Source: JAYWXI01 sp036016955 (GTDB taxonomy: Bacteria; Bacteroidota; Bacteroidia; Flavobacteriales; Weeksellaceae). Taken from it: a DNA stretch of 45,493 nucleotides. The notes below the pieces were generated by a model, which worked only from the letters and a program-made list of their open reading frames with translations, was not told the DNA's origin and made no database searches. This document shows positions 16,396 through 24,538 of the stretch, piece after piece. The stretch spans positions 1 to 45,493 of the forward strand of contig NZ_JAYWXI010000015.1 in assembly GCF_036016955.1 (NCBI RefSeq), given 5' to 3'. Both the position numbers and the translations under genes were made by a program. Each line of letters begins with the position of its first letter. The first letter of the stretch is position 1.

Positions 16396-18435
16396 ATGCA
16401 AAAGACCAATTACGACAAAAAAATACTACTCGTTGGAAACCCCAATGTAGGGAAATCAACCCTTTTTAATGCCCTATGCAACCGGAAACAAAAAACCGGA
16501 AACTACGCCGGCGTTACCGTAGCCAGCCATTCTGGCGACTACATCTATAACGGAAAATCCGTGGAAATCATCGACCTCCCGGGATCGTACAGCATCTACC
16601 CCGCCTCCGAAGACGAAGCCATTTTCGCCAAATACCTGATTGGAGAAAGCCACACTTATCAAGGCATTCTTTATGTTTTGGATGCGCTGAATCTCAAGAG
16701 GGGATTGCTTCTTTTTCAACAAATACAGGATTTGGGACTTCCCGTTCTATTAATCGTCAACCAGATTGACGAAGCTCACGAGCGCGGGTTGTCCATAGAC
16801 TACGCCAAACTTTCCGAACAACTGGGAGCCAAGGTGATTGCAACCAATGCCAAAGCCAAAATCGGCATCGAAGAATTGCGTAAAGCCATCGATGAAGACG
16901 CCTTCCTAAAAAACGAAAGCCTTTCTTTTGCCATTCCGACCGAACAGAAAGAAACCATCGAGCGTTTGGCTTCTCAAACCAAAGAAAACAACCCTTACAA
17001 AATTTGGACTTTACTGGCCTCCGATCATTACGCCGGAGGAAAAATCCAAAGCATTAAAGACCTCATTGGCGATCACGGCAGTAAATGCATCGTTCCTAAA
17101 CGCTTGCAAACGCAAGAAACCATTCGCCGCTATCAACACCTTGAGGCTCTTACATCTCAAATCATCCAACGAAAGCCACAATTCAAGGCTTTACTTACCG
17201 AAAGATTGGATAAACTATTGGTGCACAAAGTTTGGGGGTACTTTATTTTTTTGGCCGTATTGCTGTTAATTTTCCAAATGGTGTTCTTCATGGCCGAATA
17301 CCCCATGAATTGGATTGACTCCGCCTTCGCTTGGCTGGCCGAGACCGCCCAAACCCGCCTCCCCGAAGGCCCCCTTAACAGTCTTATTTCCGAAGGCATC
17401 ATTCCCGGACTCGGAGGTATTGTCATCTTCGCTCCTCAGATAGGTCTACTTCTCTATTTCCTTTACCTTTTGGAAGACTCCGGCTACATGGCACGGGTGA
17501 TTTTCTTGACGGATCGTTTTCTCAAACCGTTCGGACTCAACGGAAAAAGCATTGTCCCTTTGGTTTCTGGCATTGCCTGCGCCATCCCCGCCATCATGTC
17601 CACCAGGACCATCGAAAACGTTAAAGAAAGACTTATTACCATCCTGGTCACCCCTTTTATCACTTGTGCCGCAAGACTCCCCGTCTATACCATTATCATT
17701 GCCTTGGTTATTCCCGACAATAAGTTTCTCGGGATCGATTACAGAGCTTTGGCGCTTTTAGGCATGTATCTTCTGGGATTTGCGGCCGCACTTGGTTCGG
17801 CTCTTATCCTTAAAAGAACCATCAAAAAAGAAAACAAAAGTTACCTCATCATGGATTTGCCGCCTTACAAGACCCCGCTTTTCGGCTATGACTTAAGACT
17901 TGTGTTGGGAAAAGTGGCGGACTTCATCCTCGGAGCAGGAAAAATCATTTTAGCCGTGAGCATCATCTTGTGGGCTTTAAGCTATACCGGCCCCAAACAA
18001 AACGAAGACGAAATCATTGCCACGAACGTCCATCTGAACGACTCCTACCTTGCTCAGCTAGGTAAGGGCATAGAACCCGTCGTTGCACCTTTGGGATACG
18101 ACTGGAAAATGGGGGTTTCTATTATTTCCAGTTTTGCAGCCCGAGAGGTTTTCGTCGCTACAATGGCCACACTTTACAGTCTAGACGACGACTCCGAAGA
18201 AGGACGGATTATCGATAAAATGAAAAACGACAAAAGGCCTGACGGAACTCCGGTTTTTTCGCTAGCTACAGGCATTTCCGTTTTGATTTACTATGCTTTT
18301 GCCATGCAATGCATTGCCACTATTGCGGTAGTATATCGGGAAACCAAAAGCCGAAAATGGACTCTGATTCAACTGGTTGGAATGTCGACATTGGCTTATC
18401 TCGCTGCCTTTTTGGTGTATCAATTCTTAAAATAA
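16396..18435 (+). CDS. feoB: Ferrous iron transporter FeoB
   Basis: The 679-residue FeoB has an N-terminal G domain and a polytopic membrane domain that imports Fe(II). G1 is GNPNVGKST (residues 14-22), G3 is DLPGSYS (60-66) and G4 is NQID (122-125). A helical spacer follows to about 270. The first gate region reads PLVSGIACAIPAIMSTRTIENVKERL with a conserved Cys, and the second region reads ISSFAAREVFVATMATLYS. All the features of an active transporter are present. It sits between feoA and a 45-residue Cys-rich membrane protein, forming a compact feo operon. Confidence 0.96.
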   Translation: MQKTNYDKKILLVGNPNVGKSTLFNALCNRKQKTGNYAGVTVASHSGDYIYNGKSVEIIDLPGSYSIYPASEDEAIFAKYLIGESHTYQGILYVLDALNLKRGLLLFQQIQDLGLPVLLIVNQIDEAHERGLSIDYAKLSEQLGAKVIATNAKAKIGIEELRKAIDEDAFLKNESLSFAIPTEQKETIERLASQTKENNPYKIWTLLASDHYAGGKIQSIKDLIGDHGSKCIVPKRLQTQETIRRYQHLEALTSQIIQRKPQFKALLTERLDKLLVHKVWGYFIFLAVLLLIFQMVFFMAEYPMNWIDSAFAWLAETAQTRLPEGPLNSLISEGIIPGLGGIVIFAPQIGLLLYFLYLLEDSGYMARVIFLTDRFLKPFGLNGKSIVPLVSGIACAIPAIMSTRTIENVKERLITILVTPFITCAARLPVYTIIIALVIPDNKFLGIDYRALALLGMYLLGFAAALGSALILKRTIKKENKSYLIMDLPPYKTPLFGYDLRLVLGKVADFILGAGKIILAVSIILWALSYTGPKQNEDEIIATNVHLNDSYLAQLGKGIEPVVAPLGYDWKMGVSIISSFAAREVFVATMATLYSLDDDSEEGRIIDKMKNDKRPDGTPVFSLATGISVLIYYAFAMQCIATIAVVYRETKSRKWTLIQLVGMSTLAYLAAFLVYQFLK

Positions 18436-18445
18436 AAATCGCCTT

Positions 18446-18583
18446 ATGCTTTTTCAATCCATCGTTGTTTTCGGTCTTGTGATTTTCGCCTGCTTTATCC
18501 TTTTCACTAAGTTCCGTCGGAGTTTTTCCTCAAAAAAAGACTCTAAAAACGGAAATTGCGGAAACAACTGCGGGTGCTCCTAA
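18446..18583 (+). CDS. FeoB-associated Cys-rich membrane miniprotein
   Basis: This 45-residue frame starts 10 nt after the feoB stop. It has one N-terminal membrane helix (MLFQSIVVFGLVIFACFILF) followed by a basic stretch and a C-terminal cysteine cluster, NGNCGNNCGCS. That layout matches the small FeoB-associated Cys-rich proteins found after feoB in many bacteria. The family role is unproven, but a redox or iron-handling link to FeoB is usually proposed. It is too short for most gene callers, so it is easily missed. Confidence 0.82.
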   Translation: MLFQSIVVFGLVIFACFILFTKFRRSFSSKKDSKNGNCGNNCGCS

Positions 18584-18713
18584 TCTTCGCTTACCGTTAA
18601 GACCTTGGCGGTACAATACCGCGTCTGTCTCCTTTTAAACGATGCCCGAAACCCAAAGAAAGGTTTCCCCTAAGGCGGCTTCATTTTTCTATTCTTCACA
18701 TCTTGTTTTTGCT

Positions 18714-18721
18714 TAAATTTG
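18714..18721 (+). promoter_or_regulatory. Putative -7 element for glmM
   Basis: TAAATTTG lies 29 nt before the glmM ATG. The -33 element is not a clear TTG, so this is half-supported. Confidence 0.4.
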
Positions 18722-18750
18722 CATACGTTATTCAATAAAAAATAAAACTT

Positions 18751-20133
18751 ATGTCACTTATAAAATCAATCTCGGGAATACGTGGTACCATTGGCGGCAA
18801 AGTTGGTAATAATCTCACGCCTGTCGATGTGGTCAAATTCACTGCCGCCTTCGGCTCTTGGTTGCAAAAAAACAAGAATCGAAAAGACCTCACATTGGTC
18901 ATTGGAAGAGACGCCCGTATTTCCGGAGCCATGGTCAATGCACTGGTTACCGCCACGCTTCAAGGGCTGGGAATTCACGTGGTGGATTTAGGCCTTTCCA
19001 CAACGCCAACCGTGGAGGTAATGGTTCCCGAATTGAAAGCCGACGGAGGCCTCATCCTGACCGCTTCCCACAACCCCAAACAATGGAACGCCCTGAAGTT
19101 GCTCAACGAAAAAGGAGAGTTCATTAATGCGGAAAATGGGGCTGAAGTGCTCAAAATAGCCGAAACCGAAGATTTTGAGTTCGCCATGATTGACGATTTG
19201 GGCTCGTACACCCAAAGAAACGATGCTTTTGACATCCATATCAAAAAGATTTTGGATTTGCCGATGGTGGATGCCGAAGCGGTCAGAGCAAAGAAATTCA
19301 AAGTTGTTCTCGATGCCGTGAACTCTACGGGAGGATTGGCCATTCCGCCCATGCTCGAAGCTTTGGGCTGTGAGGTCGTTAAGCTCTATTGCGAACCTAA
19401 CGGCCATTTCCCCCACAATCCCGAACCGCTAAAGGAGCACCTTACCGATATTTGCGAGCTGGTGAAAAAGGAAAAAGCCGATTTCGGTATCGTTGTTGAT
19501 CCCGATGTCGACCGTTTGGCGCTCATCGACGAAAAGGGCGAAATGTTCGGAGAAGAATACACCTTAGTCGCTGTAGCCGACTACCTTCTAAAGCATAAAA
19601 AAGGAGCAGCGATATCTAATCTTTCGTCCAGTAGAGCCCTGAGAGATGTGGCTCAAAAACACAACGCCGAATACTTTGCCAGTGCGGTAGGCGAAGTGAA
19701 CGTAGTAACTTTGATGAAAGAAAAACAAGCCGTAATCGGTGGTGAAGGTAACGGAGGCATCATCTACCCCGACCTCCATTACGGAAGAGACTCTCTGGTA
19801 GGTATTGCTTTGTTTTTGACTCATTTGGCCAAAGAAGGACAAACCGTTTCCGAGCTTCGAGCAAGCTATCCGGCCTATTTCATGGGCAAGAAGAAAATAG
19901 AGTTGACACCGGAAATTAATGTCGACGGCCTTTTAACCCAAATGGAAAAAGCGTATCCAAACGACGAAGTCTCTACCATAGACGGTGTAAAAATAGATTT
20001 TCCGGACAATTGGGTGCACCTCAGAAAATCCAATACCGAGCCCATCATCCGAATTTATACCGAAGCTCGCACGCAAGAAGAAGCCGACCGCCTGGGAGAC
20101 GAAATAATTGCCAAAATCAAAAGCTTGATTTAA
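18751..20133 (+). CDS. glmM: Phosphoglucosamine mutase
   Basis: GlmM converts glucosamine-6-phosphate to glucosamine-1-phosphate for UDP-GlcNAc synthesis. This 460-residue alpha-D-phosphohexomutase has the phosphoserine loop TASHNPKQWNALK (Ser106), the metal-binding DPDVDRLALID (about residues 250-260), the sugar-binding GGEGNGGIIYPDLHYGRDS loop and the phosphate-binding RKSNTEPIIRIYTEA near the C-terminus. Length and start (MSLIKSISGIRGTIGG) match Bacteroidota GlmM. The product supplies the peptidoglycan and polysaccharide pathways encoded elsewhere in the window. Confidence 0.93.
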   Translation: MSLIKSISGIRGTIGGKVGNNLTPVDVVKFTAAFGSWLQKNKNRKDLTLVIGRDARISGAMVNALVTATLQGLGIHVVDLGLSTTPTVEVMVPELKADGGLILTASHNPKQWNALKLLNEKGEFINAENGAEVLKIAETEDFEFAMIDDLGSYTQRNDAFDIHIKKILDLPMVDAEAVRAKKFKVVLDAVNSTGGLAIPPMLEALGCEVVKLYCEPNGHFPHNPEPLKEHLTDICELVKKEKADFGIVVDPDVDRLALIDEKGEMFGEEYTLVAVADYLLKHKKGAAISNLSSSRALRDVAQKHNAEYFASAVGEVNVVTLMKEKQAVIGGEGNGGIIYPDLHYGRDSLVGIALFLTHLAKEGQTVSELRASYPAYFMGKKKIELTPEINVDGLLTQMEKAYPNDEVSTIDGVKIDFPDNWVHLRKSNTEPIIRIYTEARTQEEADRLGDEIIAKIKSLI

Positions 20134-20218
20134 GCAAAATCGAAAAATGTAAAACTTAATTTGTTTTTCCGAGGCTTGCAAGTTACTTCCTGCATCGGAG
20201 AAACACCCCAAAACACAA

Positions 20219-21583
20219 TTGGACGACTTTTTTGAAAACGAACTGGCTCAAAGGTTCGAAGAAATGATAGAAAACAATGACGAATACTACTTCGACTCCG
20301 AGGAGATCGAAGACATCGTCATTTATTACTTGGAACTCGGTGACATTTCCTACGCGGAAATAGCCGTTAATTTCGGACTAAAACTCCACCCCGAGTCCAC
20401 CGAAATTAAAATAAAAAAACTGGAAGTCCTATTGGAACTCGAAGACTACCAACAGGCCCGCCTCATTATCGACAGCCTAAAGGACTCTTCCCTTGAAAAT
20501 ACCGACTTCCTGGTCTGTTGCGCCAAATACTATTCCAACCTCGGCAATCCCCGAAAATCTATCGAGTATTGCCAACTGGCCCTGCCTTTGGGTGAAGAAG
20601 AAAACTTCCTTCACAACTTCATCGCAGACGAATATGTTAATCTTGGAGATCCGTTCAATGCTTTGAAGCATTACCAAATGGCTCTAAAGAGCGATCCTTT
20701 TGACGACTACGCGTTAGAAAACTGCATGATTTGTTTCAACGAGCTGAAAAAAGCCGACGAAGCCATCGCCTTTCTCAACCGCTATTTGGACGACTATCCT
20801 TTTTCGGAAGTCGCCTGGTTCGAATACGGCCAGTTTTTCTTCAACCGAAAAAATTACGAGGAGGCCATTCGGGGATTCGATTATCTACTAGCCATAAATT
20901 CTTACTCCATAGGGGTTTACGCCAACAAAGCCGCCTGCTACGAAGCCTTAAAACAATGGGAAAAAGCCATTGAAGTCTACGAAGAAATGCTGGCTCTGGA
21001 AACCACAAAGGCCTTCACCTACTACAAAATAGGCCTTTGCTACAAAGAACTAAAATTAACCGTCCCAGCCCTTTCCGCCTTCCAAAAATCCTTGGTGGAA
21101 GACCCGCAGTTTTACCTCTCGATGATGGAACAAAGCTACCTTTACGAAGAAATGGGACAAATGTCCGAAGCCTTGCATTTCGCAAAGGAAGCAACCAACC
21201 TTAACGAAGAAAATTTGGAATATCAAAAACGTTTAGCCTTTCTCTACATTGATGCCGAACGTTTTGAGGAAAGCCTGGAATGCCTTTCGTATTTGGTAAA
21301 AGAAGAACCTTCCCGTTTTTACAACTGGTACGCCTGTACCGAAGTTCTTATCCTACTCGGCGAATACCGCCAAGCCGTGGAACGCCTCGGCCAAGCCCTG
21401 CAACATCATCAGAGAGCCGAATTGTATTACCAACTCAGCACGTGCCATTTCCATTTGAACGAAAAAGAAAAAGCCGCCGCCGCCTTGGACCGCGCCATTG
21501 CATTGGATGATTCCATCGCTTCGGAAATGGAACTAAAATACCCCAACATCAAAAAAGAAATCCGAAAAAGAAAAACCCCATAA
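20219..21583 (+). CDS. Tetratricopeptide repeat protein
   Basis: The 454-residue cytoplasmic protein is built almost entirely of TPR units. Examples are KSIEYCQLALPLGEEENFLH, NALKHYQMALKSDPFDDYA and KAIEVYEEMLALETTKAFTYYKIG, spaced about 34 residues apart from roughly residue 30 to 440. It has no signal peptide. The start is TTG at 20219, because the acidic N-terminus DDFFENELAQRFEEMIENNDEYY reads as conserved protein and the next in-frame ATG would cut into it. It probably scaffolds other proteins; no specific partner is visible. It is followed by a bidirectional terminator. Confidence 0.85.
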   Translation: MDDFFENELAQRFEEMIENNDEYYFDSEEIEDIVIYYLELGDISYAEIAVNFGLKLHPESTEIKIKKLEVLLELEDYQQARLIIDSLKDSSLENTDFLVCCAKYYSNLGNPRKSIEYCQLALPLGEEENFLHNFIADEYVNLGDPFNALKHYQMALKSDPFDDYALENCMICFNELKKADEAIAFLNRYLDDYPFSEVAWFEYGQFFFNRKNYEEAIRGFDYLLAINSYSIGVYANKAACYEALKQWEKAIEVYEEMLALETTKAFTYYKIGLCYKELKLTVPALSAFQKSLVEDPQFYLSMMEQSYLYEEMGQMSEALHFAKEATNLNEENLEYQKRLAFLYIDAERFEESLECLSYLVKEEPSRFYNWYACTEVLILLGEYRQAVERLGQALQHHQRAELYYQLSTCHFHLNEKEKAAAALDRAIALDDSIASEMELKYPNIKKEIRKRKTP

Positions 21584-21588
21584 AAAAA

Positions 21589-21613
21589 CTCGGAAAACCA
21601 ATGGTTTTCCGAG
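21589..21613. terminator. Bidirectional terminator between the TPR and L,D-transpeptidase-like genes
   Basis: CTCGGAAAACC pairs perfectly with GGTTTTCCGAG around a 3-nt loop. A-tracts and T-tracts flank it on both sides, so it can serve both convergent genes. Confidence 0.85.
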
Positions 21614-21623
21614 TTTTTCCATT

Positions 21624-22361
21624 CTATCCTTTCAGCCAAACTGAATTTTCCAAATACTGCCGGTCGGGATAATAGATAAACAAAACACTTTTTCCCTTAA
21701 TAGCGTCGATCATCGGCTCAGCCAACGCCCGAGGTACGGCAGGACAGCCCCAACTCCGCCCGATGCGCCGATGTTTGACCGCAAAATCTTCGCTCACATA
21801 GTCGGCTCCATGCAAAACAATCGCACGCTGCATCGCACGGTCGTTATACCCCTCATCTTTTCCCGATAACCGGAGTGAATAACCGTTTTCTCCAAAATAA
21901 GGCTGCTCTGTCACATAAAAACCAATACTGCTTTGGTAAGAATTTTCCTTATTAGAGAAATTAACAGCGTATTCTTCACCCGTATTTTTCCCATGCGCCA
22001 CCAACGAATTAAAAACCACCTCTCCCGTTACGGTATTGATAACCCACAAACGTTTCCGATTGGATGAAAGCGAAAAATCGCAAACCGTCAAGAGTTTAGC
22101 TTCCGAATCGATTTCTCCCGCTTCTTTCAAATTTTTAAACCCCTGGAAGGCTTTGGCAAAAACCTCTTCCGACAACCGCTCTTTCCCATCAAAATTCAAT
22201 TGGTCATAAAAATCGCTTTCCGAAATGGCTCGCTCGGTTTTTTCCACCACCGAATCTCGATCCACACCATGAGCCCGATCTAAAACCGCACTTTCTTTCG
22301 AGAGGGAAGAAAAAGCCGACGCAAAAACCACCATCCCCAAAATCATTATGATTTTCTTCAT
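21624..22361 (-). CDS. Murein L,D-transpeptidase catalytic domain family protein
   Basis: This 245-residue exported protein has a signal peptide (MKKIIMILGMVVFASAFSS). The C-terminal half carries a YkuD-like catalytic core: HGADYVSE with the conserved His, then RIGRSWGCPAVPRA with the catalytic Cys of the SxGCPAV motif. Upstream VINTVTGEVVFNSLVAHGKNTG is the family strand region. This subgroup (YkuD_2 type) is common in Bacteroidota; actual cross-linking activity is inferred. TATCTTTG at 22401-22394 is a candidate -7 element 32 nt upstream of the ATG. Confidence 0.88.
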   Translation of the reverse strand: MKKIIMILGMVVFASAFSSLSKESAVLDRAHGVDRDSVVEKTERAISESDFYDQLNFDGKERLSEEVFAKAFQGFKNLKEAGEIDSEAKLLTVCDFSLSSNRKRLWVINTVTGEVVFNSLVAHGKNTGEEYAVNFSNKENSYQSSIGFYVTEQPYFGENGYSLRLSGKDEGYNDRAMQRAIVLHGADYVSEDFAVKHRRIGRSWGCPAVPRALAEPMIDAIKGKSVLFIYYPDRQYLENSVWLKG

Positions 22362-22393
22362 TCAGGTATTGTTAAGTTAAAAGATTGAACATG

Positions 22394-22401
22394 CAAAGAT
22401 A
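22394..22401 (-). promoter_or_regulatory. Putative -7 element for the L,D-transpeptidase-like gene
   Basis: TATCTTTG on the minus strand, 32 nt before the start codon. No TTG occurs at 19 nt; one occurs at 15 nt. Confidence 0.45.
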
Positions 22402-22468
22402 AACGCTAAATTAAAACAAACCTTTAACAATCAATATTTTAACTTTATTTTAAAACCCTTTTAACGTT

Positions 22469-22915
22469 TTATTTAGCCTCTTCCGGCTCGAATTTAAGAC
22501 TCACCGAATTCATGCAATAGCGCAACCCCGTAGGCTTCGGCCCATCGTCAAAAACATGCCCCAAATGCGCATCGCATCGAGAACAAACCACCTCCACCCG
22601 TTCCATGCCATGAGAAGAATCGCGGCGATAAGCCACACCGTTGGAGTCTGCCTCAAAAAAACTAGGCCACCCACAAGTCGAAGCAAATTTTTGAGTACTA
22701 GTAAATAAATGGTTGCCACACGCCGCACAATAATACTCGCCTTTTTCGTCAAACGAGTTATATTTCCCCGTAAACGGACGTTCCGTGTGCTGTTGCCGGG
22801 CCACGGCATAAAGTTCCGGCGTTAAAACTTTTCGCCATTCTTCATCGGGCAAATTCAACTTGGAAGTCGCCGAAATAGAATAGTAAGGATTGGACGGTAA
22901 ATGGCTTTCTTTCAT
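22469..22915 (-). CDS. msrB: Peptide-methionine (R)-S-oxide reductase
   Basis: MsrB reduces methionine-R-sulfoxide in proteins using thioredoxin. The 148-residue enzyme has the zinc-binding pairs CAAC and CSRC, the substrate-binding segment FASTCGWPSFFEA, the HLGHVFDDGPKPTGLRYC region and the catalytic Cys in RYCMNSVSLKF. No signal peptide is evident, so it is cytoplasmic. It is a stand-alone gene behind a complete Bacteroidota promoter at 22984-23013. Confidence 0.95.
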   Translation of the reverse strand: MKESHLPSNPYYSISATSKLNLPDEEWRKVLTPELYAVARQQHTERPFTGKYNSFDEKGEYYCAACGNHLFTSTQKFASTCGWPSFFEADSNGVAYRRDSSHGMERVEVVCSRCDAHLGHVFDDGPKPTGLRYCMNSVSLKFEPEEAK

Positions 22916-22983
22916 ATATCGGGATGGGAATTTCCGAAGACGGGGATTTCTCGGTACCTAACTTCAACTAAAACACTACTCTC

Positions 22984-23013
22984 CAAAGATAAACAAAAGT
23001 TTCAGACATACAA
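22984..23013 (-). promoter_or_regulatory. Bacteroidota promoter for msrB
   Basis: On the minus strand: TTG (23013-23011), exactly 19 nt, then TATCTTTG (22991-22984). It is a full match to the consensus architecture, about 70 nt upstream of the msrB ATG. Confidence 0.75.
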
Positions 23014-23051
23014 CTCGTCCCCACTTTGGAGAATACCTTAATTAGGCACGG

Positions 23052-24365
23052 TTATTCTTTCGTAAATTTAATTCGTCTACCTCCTTGAAATAATATCATT
23101 GTTTTTTCAGTCGGATTAAACTCAAATTTTGCTCCTGCCTTGTCAAACTTAAATTTATCTTTGTCCGTTGCTTCAAGCGGAAATGAAGGCTGCCCTGTAC
23201 CTTGGGCAATTAAAGTGTTTCTGTCTTTTGTGATTGTAATTTTCAAAGAAATTTGTTTAGAGGCATAAACTCCTAAATATTTATCCAAGTTTTCCGAAGT
23301 CAAGTCATAGGTTTTAAAGACAGGAAATTCATAAGCTTTGTCGTATATGATACTCAAAATTCCAATTGCAAAGTCGTTGTAAGGAAAACGTTCGCCATTA
23401 ATAGAAAAACTGAGTCCTAAATTATCTTTTTCATTGTAAGAAACAATTGACCGGGTACCATAAGTAGAGCCTCCGTGTCCATAGGAAATATGCTCATAAA
23501 ATGGCATAAGCATTAACCCCCTTCCAAAAGTTTCTTTCTTTCTATAGTCAGGTTTCATCTGCTTAATACTTTGTTTCTTCAAAATTTTATAGTGAAATAA
23601 ATGATAAAGAAATATGTTCAGGTCTTTTGTAGTTGAAGCTATATCACCAACTCCTATAATATTTGAAAACTCAAAATCTGTAATTTTTTCCCATTTTTCA
23701 TTGTAACCATAAGATGGGAAAATGTTTTTCGTTTTAGAGGTTATTGATTGTAAATTTTTCAGCCCCAAAGGTTGTGCAATTTCTGTTTCGACAATTGTTG
23801 AATAATCTTTTTTGAAAAGGATTTCAACAATTTTTGTAAGTAGAAAATAAGCTGAATTAGAATAACTAACTTTTTCGTTTGGTTGAAATGAAACCCCTTG
23901 TTTAATGATTTCATCAAAAATTTCTTTTTCCGTAACTTTTTTTGCCAGCCAAGTTATGCTATCATTTTTCTTCGTATAATCACCTAAACCACTGGTATGT
24001 TCCAGCATATTTTTGATGGTGATTTTATCAGCGTTTGGAATGTTTGGATAAAACTTCGATAATTTGTCCTCTAATTGCAACTTATTACTTTCAATAAGCT
24101 TAAATACCAAAGTTGCTGTAATTATTTTGGTTATTGAGCCTATTTGATATTTTGTACCCGTATTATAATCAATGTCTGTGAGATTTGATTGCCCAAAGCT
24201 TCTGCTGTAAACTTCTTTTCCGTCTTTAAAAATTGAAACACTTCCTATTCCCCTGTTATTGTTTTCGATATGACTGACAAAACTATCAATTTTTTGAATG
24301 TCAATATTCTGTGAAAAAACATTTAAACCAAATGATACAGTTATTACTGTCAAGATAAATTTCAT
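23052..24365 (-). CDS. Serine hydrolase of the beta-lactamase/class C penicillin-binding family
   Basis: The 437-residue exported protein has a signal peptide (MKFILTVITVSFGLNVFSQ). Its class C beta-lactamase fold has the SxxK motif in GSITKIITATL, the YxN motif in YSNSAYF and the third-motif equivalent HGG in YGHGGSTYGT. A lipocalin-like C-terminal domain (about residues 350-437, YLGVYASKQISLKI) is common in this group. Such enzymes include peptidases and esterases, so true beta-lactamase activity cannot be assumed. Codon use is much more A/T-ending than msrB on one side and the DUF445 gene on the other, a sign of recent acquisition. Confidence 0.87.
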   Translation of the reverse strand: MKFILTVITVSFGLNVFSQNIDIQKIDSFVSHIENNNRGIGSVSIFKDGKEVYSRSFGQSNLTDIDYNTGTKYQIGSITKIITATLVFKLIESNKLQLEDKLSKFYPNIPNADKITIKNMLEHTSGLGDYTKKNDSITWLAKKVTEKEIFDEIIKQGVSFQPNEKVSYSNSAYFLLTKIVEILFKKDYSTIVETEIAQPLGLKNLQSITSKTKNIFPSYGYNEKWEKITDFEFSNIIGVGDIASTTKDLNIFLYHLFHYKILKKQSIKQMKPDYRKKETFGRGLMLMPFYEHISYGHGGSTYGTRSIVSYNEKDNLGLSFSINGERFPYNDFAIGILSIIYDKAYEFPVFKTYDLTSENLDKYLGVYASKQISLKITITKDRNTLIAQGTGQPSFPLEATDKDKFKFDKAGAKFEFNPTEKTMILFQGGRRIKFTKE

Positions 24366-24525
24366 TTTCGCCGGTTTCTATAATTATTGGTTTTATGGTG
24401 GTCATTGGTCTTATGACAAGCTGAAGCATTAAAATAATAACCGTAGCTCTTTGAAACAAAGACTCATCAAATCTCTTTACCCTCGCCTTTTTTGACCGAA
24501 AGTGATGTTTTTGAGCCAAATTTAA

Positions 24526-24533
24526 TACTTTTG
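24526..24533 (+). promoter_or_regulatory. Putative -7 element for the DUF445-tadA operon
   Basis: TACTTTTG ends 5 nt before the ATG at 24539, suggesting a leaderless transcript. No TTG at 19-nt spacing. Confidence 0.4.
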
Positions 24534-24538
24534 TTTCA

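Noticed and set aside
23052..24365. Calling the serine hydrolase a resistance beta-lactamase
   Set aside because: The motifs fit a broad class C fold family that is mostly peptidases and esterases; the lipocalin-like tail argues against a classic AmpC.
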